Notes under the pieces: generated by a model
Databases searched by the model: none
The model's input: the letters and a program-made list of their open reading frames with translations, nothing else
Told to the model about the DNA's origin: nothing
Position numbers and translations under genes: made by a program
Origin: Bacteroidales bacterium UBA1733
Lineage (GTDB): Bacteria; Bacteroidota; Bacteroidia; Bacteroidales; UBA3663
Length of the DNA stretch: 20,226 nt
Direction: 5' to 3'
Assembly: GCA_002315795.1 (NCBI GenBank)
Contig: DCIF01000129.1
Location: 9,164-29,389 of the forward strand
Shown here: positions 6,847-13,293 of the stretch, one piece after another
Layout of the letters: every line of letters begins with the position of its first letter
Numbering within the stretch: position 1 is the first letter of the stretch

Positions 6847-8802
6847 ATGTCTCGCTGCGTTTTAAGTGTTCTTTTGTCCTGGGTACTTGTGCTGGTCATC
6901 AGTACAGGAACTAAGGTGTATGCGCAGACATCGGCAGAAGAGACACCGCTCACGGCCAAGGATATTACGGAGTTTTACAATACCGTCAACGAGAATGTTC
7001 ACCAGTTCAACCATCTTAACGACAGCCTTTTCATTCAGCAGGAGCAGGAAGAATGGGTTTCGGGCTTCTTGCGAAGAGCTCGTCTGGTCAATGACCTGAG
7101 TCAGCGCAATCAGCAGACTATTAATACTTTCATGAACCGTCTGCGCAATGCTACCACCGATGATGATCTGCTGCGTGCTTTTCTTGATCCTGATTATAAT
7201 GTCTTGCCACAGATTGACGATGATTTCCTTGAGGAAGAAGTCTGCCGCTTGTTTATTGAACGAACGAATCGCATCAAAGATATCAAGCGACTTGCACCTT
7301 CAGCCTATATCTGGTTACGTGTCCAGTTGGCTACAAACTTCAACCTGACTTATGTCTCGGGCGATTCTACTGATTTATATAGGGCGATAGATATTTACAG
7401 AGAGATCATGGACCACCTGGTTCCTGGTCGTGATCTCGAACTCAATTCCTCTACTGCCAAAGCTTACATCCGCGCCTGCATGAATCTCGTCAATCAGACA
7501 ACGCTGGTCTATCGCGGATTGCTCACGCCTAAAGAGATGGAATATTATCGCCAGCTACTTGAGCAAACGCTGCTTAATCAGAACTTCTGCGAAGGCGTTG
7601 ATGATATGACCATCAAGAGTGCGCAGAATGTGCTCAAAGGCCATACTTTGAGTATGTTGCGTAACGTCTATGTGGCCGATAGCACTCATCGTTTTGACCG
7701 TGTGCGTGACAGTCTCATACTTTCCTATGTGTCTTTTTTCGATAAGTATCCTGACCAGGAACTAAGGCTTGCACCCAACAACCGTCGTCGTGTTGTATTG
7801 ATGCGTCAGCAATTAGGACAGATCTCCGCTGTTCAGGCACTGCAAATCTGCGATTCTATCCTCCGACAGACCTCGCCAGAGATACTTACTGAAGAAAATT
7901 TGCCTACTAAGTTCAGCAACATCCTTGAGTGTGCCTATTATGTCGATGTGTCAGATATGACAGCACTAGAAAAGCATGAACTGATCAAGGATTATTGTGA
8001 TGAGATTCTCTATGATCTTGCACATCTGAGTTTCACCAATACCATGCCGTCGTTGGTGCGTTCATTGGCTAATGTGGCCATCTATCCGCGTATTCACAAC
8101 CATCTTTATCCTGATGAGCGCAAGCTGTTCCTTTCTCAGGTACTTTTCTTCTCTCAGCCATTTACACGTGCTCATTCTGAGACTGTGACACAGTTGGCAC
8201 TTACGATTTTGAACGCAGTAATAGATGCCCGTCCGGAGCTGCTTGTAGGTATGTTAGGTTATACTTCGCCAGATGAAGTACAGAAAAATCCTCGGCGTCT
8301 TATCTCATTCTTTAGCGATGGTGCTCGCTTTCACGATTTAGGCAAGACACGCATGCCAGATATCATCCGCAATGAATACCGCAAGCTCACAGATCATGAG
8401 TATTCTATCATCAAGCGCCATCCGGAACTGGGACTGGAGTATCTGCAGGTCGATTCATCACTCATGCAGATCCACGATATCGTTTTGGGTCATCATAAGT
8501 GGTATAATGGCAAGGGAGGTTATCCGGCCAGCTTTGACAATACCAAGTCGCCTTATCGTGTTCTGATAGATATTCTTACGCTGGCCGATTGCTTGGAGGC
8601 TGCTACCTCTCGTCTGGGTCGTAACTACCGTAAAAACAAACACTTTGATGACCTTGCCAAGGAATTCCACCAGGAGGCGGGCACTCGTTATAATCCAGAA
8701 CTTGTTTCCTTGCTTGAGACTCATCCGATCCTTGCTAGCCAGCTCAACGAGCTTTGTGAAAAGGGTTGGGAATACATCTACTATAGTATCTTCAATAAAT
8801 AG
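6847..8802 (+). CDS. Exported HD-GYP-type phosphohydrolase
   Basis: This 651-residue protein begins with a hydrophobic segment (residues 4-20) ending TKVYAQ, so it is either exported or anchored by its N-terminus with the rest in the periplasm. Residues about 35-430 look entirely helical, possibly TPR-like, with no motif I recognise. The C-terminal part (about 435-630) is an HD-GYP-like metal phosphohydrolase. Candidate metal ligands are H443, the HD pair H496-D497 (HDLGK), H525 (RHPELG), H549-H550 and D581. The signature reads HHKWYNGKGGYP where the family usually has HHExxDGxGYP, so it has one extra residue and Asn for Asp. HD-GYP enzymes usually cleave cyclic dinucleotides in the cytoplasm. 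The substrate here is unknown, and the signal peptide argues against a cytosolic second messenger. The gene has its own promoter and converges on gluQ. Confidence 0.8.
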   Translation: MSRCVLSVLLSWVLVLVISTGTKVYAQTSAEETPLTAKDITEFYNTVNENVHQFNHLNDSLFIQQEQEEWVSGFLRRARLVNDLSQRNQQTINTFMNRLRNATTDDDLLRAFLDPDYNVLPQIDDDFLEEEVCRLFIERTNRIKDIKRLAPSAYIWLRVQLATNFNLTYVSGDSTDLYRAIDIYREIMDHLVPGRDLELNSSTAKAYIRACMNLVNQTTLVYRGLLTPKEMEYYRQLLEQTLLNQNFCEGVDDMTIKSAQNVLKGHTLSMLRNVYVADSTHRFDRVRDSLILSYVSFFDKYPDQELRLAPNNRRRVVLMRQQLGQISAVQALQICDSILRQTSPEILTEENLPTKFSNILECAYYVDVSDMTALEKHELIKDYCDEILYDLAHLSFTNTMPSLVRSLANVAIYPRIHNHLYPDERKLFLSQVLFFSQPFTRAHSETVTQLALTILNAVIDARPELLVGMLGYTSPDEVQKNPRRLISFFSDGARFHDLGKTRMPDIIRNEYRKLTDHEYSIIKRHPELGLEYLQVDSSLMQIHDIVLGHHKWYNGKGGYPASFDNTKSPYRVLIDILTLADCLEAATSRLGRNYRKNKHFDDLAKEFHQEAGTRYNPELVSLLETHPILASQLNELCEKGWEYIYYSIFNK

Positions 8803-8839
8803 TCTCAACTATTATAGCTTTTTCAACAAAAAATCTCTG

Positions 8840-9775
8840 CTATTCCGTTTTCGTCTGAATAGTTTCATCAGTCGATACTTTTCCCCAATTGAATAATGGA
8901 ATCAGTTCCTTTGTCGAGATTGGCAAGGGACGGTCTATGATGCCGGCATAGTAAGCCAGTAGACCGATGATCTGTTCTGCGGTCCTGTTTTTGCGCAATT
9001 CTCCCATATCCAGGCTTTTGTCTCGTTTACAGAGACGTTGACCTTCCTGATTACAGAGTAACGGAATATGACAGAATGTCGGTGGCGTGAAACCTAAGAG
9101 TCTATGCAGATAGATCTGTTGTGGCACGGATAAAAGAAGATCCCAGCCTCGCACTACTTCTGTAATTCCCATCAACGCATCATCAACCACCACGGCCAAC
9201 TGGTAGGCCCAGGCTCCATCTGCACGTCGCAAGATAAAATCACCGCAGTGAGTAGCCAGGTTGATGCTGTGTGCACCATAGTGTCCGTCTGTGAAGGTGA
9301 TCTCTTCGTCGGGGACAATAAGGCGGGTACAAGGCTTTCTACGTGAGGAGTTGGTCGCTGCACTAAATGAAGAATGAGGAATGAGGAGTGGAGAATTGTT
9401 GGTGGGTCGGCATGTGCCTTTATAGACGACTCTTCCATCGCTCTCATGTGGTGCCTGTGTGGCCATGATGTCTGCACGAGTGCAGTAACAGGGATAGGTC
9501 AGGTGAAGGTCGTCTAGACGAGAGAGATACTGCTCGTAGAGGTCTCCACGCTGACTCTGATAATAGGGACCTTCATCCCATTCCAGTCCTAACCAGCGCA
9601 GATCATCCATGAGCTGGTCTGCAAACTCCTGTCGACTGCGTTGTGGGTCAATGTCCTCAATACGTAGCACCCACGTGCCGCCCTGACTCTTGGCCGAAAG
9701 CCAGGAAAGCAGTGCAGCATATACATTGCCAAGGTGCATACGTCCGGTGGGCGAGGGGGCAAAACGGCCTTTCAT
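8840..9775 (-). CDS. gluQ: Glutamyl-queuosine tRNA(Asp) synthetase (GluQRS)
   Basis: This 311-residue protein is a stand-alone class I catalytic core like GluRS without the anticodon-binding domain, which is the length and layout of GluQRS. That enzyme attaches glutamate to queuosine-34 of tRNA(Asp). It has FAPSPTGRMHLGN (HIGH-like), the zinc site C96-x-C98...Y118-x3-C122, and KRDKS (250-254) as the KMSKS-like loop. The HLGN and GDFILRRADGAWAYQLAVVVDD segments fit the family. It starts at the ATG at 9773-9775, about 22 nt after the predicted transcript start. An unusual low-complexity stretch (NNSPLLIPHSSF, about 126-137) follows the zinc site and comes from repeat-like DNA. Loss of queuosine modification is typically tolerated, so a loop insertion there need not inactivate the cell. 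Confidence 0.9.
   Translation of the reverse strand: MKGRFAPSPTGRMHLGNVYAALLSWLSAKSQGGTWVLRIEDIDPQRSRQEFADQLMDDLRWLGLEWDEGPYYQSQRGDLYEQYLSRLDDLHLTYPCYCTRADIMATQAPHESDGRVVYKGTCRPTNNSPLLIPHSSFSAATNSSRRKPCTRLIVPDEEITFTDGHYGAHSINLATHCGDFILRRADGAWAYQLAVVVDDALMGITEVVRGWDLLLSVPQQIYLHRLLGFTPPTFCHIPLLCNQEGQRLCKRDKSLDMGELRKNRTAEQIIGLLAYYAGIIDRPLPISTKELIPLFNWGKVSTDETIQTKTE
9364..9399. repeat. AATGAGGAATGAGG-type island inside gluQ
   Basis: Read on the plus strand, this is a chain of AATGAAG, AATGAGG, AATGAGG and AGTGGAG units ending in AATTG. It lies in frame in gluQ (residues about 126-138), immediately after the zinc-binding CR of GTCR. It is strikingly purine-rich against its flanks. Confidence 0.6.
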
Positions 9776-9803
9776 AGGTTGCTTTTTATCTTTATTGGAG
9801 GGA

Positions 9804-9834
9804 CAAAGATAGCGTTTTCAGACGAAGAATGCAA
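9804..9834 (-). promoter_or_regulatory. Promoter of gluQ
   Basis: On the minus strand TATCTTTG (9811 down to 9804) is preceded by TTG (9834-9832) at 20 bp. The -7 box is a perfect match. The predicted leader to the gluQ ATG is about 22 nt. Confidence 0.65.
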
Positions 9835-9839
9835 GAAAA

Positions 9840-9871
9840 TTTGGAAGTTTCGGCAAAAGCATGTATCTTTG
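9840..9871 (+). promoter_or_regulatory. Promoter of the ygiQ-like gene
   Basis: TTTG at 9840-9843, 20 bp, then TATCTTTG at 9864-9871, a perfect match to the Bacteroidetes consensus. It diverges from the gluQ promoter, and the two -33 elements are only 5 bp apart. The predicted leader is about 46 nt and consists largely of ACATTT-like repeats. Confidence 0.7.
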
Positions 9872-9880
9872 CGCAGAACA

Positions 9881-9922
9881 TTTCATATTCTACATTTTAT
9901 ATCTTACATTTTACATTTTCTA
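9881..9922 (+). repeat. TACATTTT-type short repeats in the ygiQ leader
   Basis: Imperfect TTCATATT, CTACATTTTAT, CTTACATTT, TACATTTTC units fill the segment from the predicted transcript start to the ygiQ start codon. A similar run precedes kdsB at 15190-15229. Confidence 0.5.
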
Positions 9923-9923
9923 A

Positions 9924-11930
9924 ATGTTACAAGATTGGTTGCCGACTTCGGCCAAAGAAGTGCAGCTTCGTGGATGGGACGAACTGGATGTCATACTCTT
10001 CTCGGGGGATGCTTACGTCGATCATCCTTCTTTTGGTGCAGCTGTCATAGGGCGAGTGCTCGAGGCAGCAGGCTATCGTGTGGCCATTGTTCCACAACCG
10101 GATTGGCATGGTGACTATCGTGACTTTAAGAAACTGGGCCGACCACGTCTTTTCTTTGGTGTGTCACCTGGTGCAATGGACAGTATGGTCAATCACTATA
10201 CGGCCAACCGTCGTCGCCGCTCTGAGGATGCTTATACCCCGGGCGGTCGTTTTGGTGCGCGTCCGGATATGCCGTCTATCGTATATAGTAAGATCTTACG
10301 CGAACTTTATCCTGATGTGCCCATCATCCTTGGTGGTATTGAGGCTTCTTTGAGAAGACTCTCGCATTATGACTACTGGGAAGACCGTCTTCGCCCGTCT
10401 CTACTTGCAGATACTGAGGCCGATATCATTACTTATGGCATGGGAGAGAAGGTGACGCTCGAAATCGCTGCGCGTCTTTCGAACGCTAATGAGAAATTAG
10501 GAAGTAGGAATGAGCAATTGGGAGTAAGAGAAACTCTCATAGAGAGTCTCCGCGATATTCCGCAAGTGGTGTGCAGAAGGCCGGTCTCTGAGATCCCGCT
10601 GCATCCTGATGGTGTGCATGACGTGGTGCTTCATTCATATGAAGAGTGTTTGAAAAACAAGAAGAAACAGGCAGAGAATTTCCGCCATATCGAGGAAGAA
10701 TCCAACAAGTGGCATGCCGCGCGAATCTGGCAGCAGACAGGCAACATGGCTGTGCTGGTCAATGTACCCTATCCGCCACTCACTACGGCCGAAGTAGATG
10801 CCTCGTTCGATCTCCCTTACACTCGTATGCCACATCCGCGCTACAATGGCAAGGTGATTCCGGCTTACGAGATGATTCGTCATTCCATCTGTATGCATCG
10901 CGGTTGTTTTGGCGGTTGCGCTTTTTGCACCATCTCGGCTCACCAAGGCAAATTTATCTCTTCTCGCAGCAAGGAAAGTATTGTCAAAGAGGCTATCAAG
11001 GTGACGCAGATGCCCGACTTCAAAGGCTATATTAGTGACCTGGGTGGTCCGTCGGCCAATATGTACCAGATGCGAGGTAAGAACCTGTCTCTCTGCGAAA
11101 AATGCAAGCGTCCGTCTTGCCTGCACCCGCAGGTCTGCCCCAATCTGAATGCCGATCATGCACCGCTGCTTGAAGTTTATAAGGCCGTTGATGCCTTGCC
11201 AGGTGTCAAGAAATCGTTTATTGGCAGTGGTGTGCGATATGACCTGATCTTGCACGAAGGCAAAGCGGGCGAGTTCAAGGCTTGTAACATGCGCTATGCT
11301 GAGGAACTGATACGTAATCATGTTTCTGGCCGACTGAAGGTCGCTCCAGAACACACGAACCCAGAGGTGCTCAATGTGATGCGCAAACCTTCGTTCCAGC
11401 AGTTCCACCAATTCAAACGCATCTTTGATGAGGTCAATCGCAAGTATGGACTGAAGCAGCAGATCATTCCCTATTTCATCAGCAGTCACCCTGCCAGCAA
11501 CGAGATAGCCATGGCAGAACTGGCTGCAGAGACCAAGACGCTTGACTTCAAGTTAGAGCAGGTCCAGGACTTCACGCCAACCCCTATGACCGTCTCTACC
11601 GAAATCTGGTATAGCGGCTATCATCCTTATACGCTCGAGCCTTGTTATTGCGCTCACAGTCCAGAAGAGAAACTGCGTCAACGTGCCTATTTCTTCTGGT
11701 ATCAACCCGAGAATGTGCCAAAATTGCGTGCTTCACTCATCAAACTTGGCAGACGTGACCTGGCAGAACGCCTGTTTGGCATGAATGTTGCTGGTAAGTA
11801 TAATACCGGCGGACCCAAAAACAACAATGGCCAATTTGGCAATCACTTCAGTCCACGTGGCAATCAGAGCCAGGGAAAGAGTAAGCCGAATAGGTATGAC
11901 CGGGGAAGCAGGTCTAATCCTACCAAATAG
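9924..11930 (+). CDS. ygiQ: YgiQ family (UPF0313) radical SAM protein
   Basis: This 668-residue protein has the YgiQ layout: an N-terminal UPF0313 region with a cobalamin-binding-like fold, a radical SAM domain, and a C-terminal DUF3362-type tail. The cluster motif C328-x3-C332-x2-C335 lies in CMHRGCFGGCAFC. A second cysteine group, C391, C394, C399 and C405, follows in the SAM domain. Recognisable family stretches are PSFGAAVIGRVLEAAGY, ILGGIEASLRRLSHYDYW and VAPEHTNPEVL. The family's reaction is not established. The final ~40 residues are Asn/Gly/Lys/Arg-rich and look disordered and RNA-binding-like. Residues about 188-203 (EKLGSRNEQLG) are encoded by an AATGAG/AATTAG-type island in a region where the family is variable. 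The start at 9924 fits the promoter at 9840-9871. Confidence 0.92.
   Translation: MLQDWLPTSAKEVQLRGWDELDVILFSGDAYVDHPSFGAAVIGRVLEAAGYRVAIVPQPDWHGDYRDFKKLGRPRLFFGVSPGAMDSMVNHYTANRRRRSEDAYTPGGRFGARPDMPSIVYSKILRELYPDVPIILGGIEASLRRLSHYDYWEDRLRPSLLADTEADIITYGMGEKVTLEIAARLSNANEKLGSRNEQLGVRETLIESLRDIPQVVCRRPVSEIPLHPDGVHDVVLHSYEECLKNKKKQAENFRHIEEESNKWHAARIWQQTGNMAVLVNVPYPPLTTAEVDASFDLPYTRMPHPRYNGKVIPAYEMIRHSICMHRGCFGGCAFCTISAHQGKFISSRSKESIVKEAIKVTQMPDFKGYISDLGGPSANMYQMRGKNLSLCEKCKRPSCLHPQVCPNLNADHAPLLEVYKAVDALPGVKKSFIGSGVRYDLILHEGKAGEFKACNMRYAEELIRNHVSGRLKVAPEHTNPEVLNVMRKPSFQQFHQFKRIFDEVNRKYGLKQQIIPYFISSHPASNEIAMAELAAETKTLDFKLEQVQDFTPTPMTVSTEIWYSGYHPYTLEPCYCAHSPEEKLRQRAYFFWYQPENVPKLRASLIKLGRRDLAERLFGMNVAGKYNTGGPKNNNGQFGNHFSPRGNQSQGKSKPNRYDRGSRSNPTK
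10488..10531 (+). repeat. AATGAG/AATTAGG-type island inside ygiQ
   Basis: Units of AATGAGAAATTAGG, AAGTAGG, AATGAGCAATTGGG and AGTAAGAG lie in frame (residues about 189-203). Their composition resembles the gluQ and GH3 islands. Confidence 0.5.
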
Positions 11931-11973
11931 TAGGAGATAATTCATTTTTAATATTGTTTATTATTTAGAAATT

Positions 11974-12681
11974 ATGGAAGGATATTACATGGCGATGCAA
12001 GGCCACTACGGATATTTCATTCTGATGGGAGTTATCGCACTTCTTGGATATTTAGTGCAGGCCAATCTGAAGCGCAAGATGGAGCGTTACAGTCAGGAAC
12101 CTATTCGTTATTCGGGGGCAGAAGTGGCTCAGATGATGCTCAATAGCTTCGGACTTTCGGATGTGCGTATCACCCACGTGCAGGGTCAGTTGACCGATCA
12201 CTATAACCCTACCAACAAAACCCTCAATCTGAGTGATTCAACCTTTGCTGAGCGCAACATTGCAGCAGCAGCCGTCGCTGCCCATGAGTGCGGACATGCC
12301 GTGCAGCATGCACAGGCCTATGCCTGGTTGACCTTGCGTAGCAAGATGGTGCCAGCAGTCAACTTTGCCAGCACCATGACCCAGATTGTGCTTTTTGTCG
12401 GCATTCTGCTCATTGAGTCATTCCCGATTCTGATGTTGGCAGGTATTGTACTGTTTGGCGTGACCACCCTTTTCAGCATCGTGACGCTTCCTGTCGAAAT
12501 TGATGCCTCAAAGCGTGCTTTGGCATGGCTTGACAAGAGTGGCATCACCTCTTACAACACGCATCAGGATGCCCGTGAAGCCCTGAAGTCGGCCGCTTAC
12601 ACCTATGTTGTAGCTGCACTCTCTTCGCTTATGACACTGCTCTACTACATCATGATGTTCATGGGTCGTCGAAGAGACTAA
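11974..12681 (+). CDS. Membrane zinc metallopeptidase, YugP family
   Basis: This 235-residue inner-membrane protein matches the PF04298 (Zn_peptidase_2, YugP-like) family. A first membrane segment at about 13-30 precedes a short soluble domain with the zinc motif HECGH (H104, E105, H108). LPVEIDASKRAL (E175) supplies the likely third ligand. Further membrane segments lie at about 130-150, 152-173 and 211-230. The length is normal for the family. Physiological substrates are unknown; a role in membrane protein quality control is often proposed for such enzymes. It lies 43 nt after ygiQ, so it may share that transcript, and is closed by a strong terminator. Confidence 0.92.
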   Translation: MEGYYMAMQGHYGYFILMGVIALLGYLVQANLKRKMERYSQEPIRYSGAEVAQMMLNSFGLSDVRITHVQGQLTDHYNPTNKTLNLSDSTFAERNIAAAAVAAHECGHAVQHAQAYAWLTLRSKMVPAVNFASTMTQIVLFVGILLIESFPILMLAGIVLFGVTTLFSIVTLPVEIDASKRALAWLDKSGITSYNTHQDAREALKSAAYTYVVAALSSLMTLLYYIMMFMGRRRD

Positions 12682-12724
12682 GTCTTCGCGTAAGCTGAAT
12701 ACCGATTATTGGCGTCATTTATAA

Positions 12725-12765
12725 GCCGTATTTTGCCTCGTTTGAGAGCAAAATACGGCATTTTT
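12725..12765 (+). terminator. Rho-independent terminator after the zinc peptidase
   Basis: A perfect 12-bp stem, GCCGTATTTTGC (12725-12736) and GCAAAATACGGC (12748-12759), has an 11-nt loop and is followed by A then T5. It lies 43 nt after the peptidase stop. Confidence 0.87.
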
Positions 12766-12795
12766 AATTCTAATTAAAGAATTATCTCCCTTTTT

Positions 12796-12827
12796 TTTGG
12801 AAAATTCAAAATTATATTTCATCTTTG
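12796..12827 (+). promoter_or_regulatory. Promoter of the MerR-rsh-kdsB-mscS gene cluster
   Basis: TTTG at 12796-12799, 20 bp, then CATCTTTG at 12820-12827, differing from TAnnTTTG only at the first base. It lies in the intergenic space after a terminator, with a leader of about 34 nt to the MerR start. Confidence 0.6.
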
Positions 12828-12867
12828 TCTTTCAATTTTAGAAAAAACAAAGAGACGAATCACTACT

Positions 12868-13278
12868 ATGCTCAAGCGCAGCAAGGAAATCAAAGATCTG
12901 ACAATGGAGAAGCCATACCTCTCAATTGGAGAGGTGGCCGACAAGTTTGACGTCAGTACCGACCTACTACGCAAATGGGAAGCAGCCTTCCCACGTTATC
13001 TGCATCCTCGCCGCACGGGTCATGACAACCGTCTGTATAACAGCAAGGACGTGCAGCAGGTGGCCGCTATCTACCGGCTGATCCGCATAGAAGGATTGTC
13101 GATTGACGGAGCCAAACGCCGTCTCAGTTCGGGCGATGTCTCAGAACACCAGAACCGACAGGAGGTGATACAGCGACTTCAGGGGTTGCGTCAGAAGTTG
13201 CTCGGTATCATTGAAGAACTGGGTCCAGAACCCACACAGACACGTATATCTTACACACCTTATCAAGAGAATAATTGA
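12868..13278 (+). CDS. MerR-type HTH transcriptional regulator
   Basis: This 136-residue protein carries a MerR helix-turn-helix and wing (YLSIGEVADKFDVSTDLLRKWEAAFP...RTGHDNRLYNSKDVQQVAAIYRLI). A short helical tail follows, with no metal-binding cysteines and no effector domain, as in the small Bacteroidetes MerR homologs. Start 12868 is chosen because it follows the promoter at a normal distance. The ATG at 12904 (MEKPYLSIGE) would also leave the whole DNA-binding domain. It lies 15 nt before the RelA/SpoT homolog and is probably co-transcribed. Its target is unknown; its position makes the downstream genes candidates. Confidence 0.88.
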   Translation: MLKRSKEIKDLTMEKPYLSIGEVADKFDVSTDLLRKWEAAFPRYLHPRRTGHDNRLYNSKDVQQVAAIYRLIRIEGLSIDGAKRRLSSGDVSEHQNRQEVIQRLQGLRQKLLGIIEELGPEPTQTRISYTPYQENN

Positions 13279-13293
13279 TCATCTATTGTAGTT

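Noticed and set aside
8798..8820. Terminator between the convergent HD-GYP and gluQ genes
   Set aside because: AATAGT/ACTATT forms only a 6-bp A/T-rich stem, set 5 nt away from the T-run; too weak to call.
10635..11489. Long open frame (284 codons) on the minus strand opposite the ygiQ-like gene
   Set aside because: It lies entirely under the conserved radical SAM domain and has no motif or own promoter.
12791..12798. T8 tract next to the -33 box of the MerR cluster promoter as a phase-variation switch
   Set aside because: The tract is short and just upstream of the spacer, so a length change would not alter the -33 to -7 distance; there is no other sign of phase variation.
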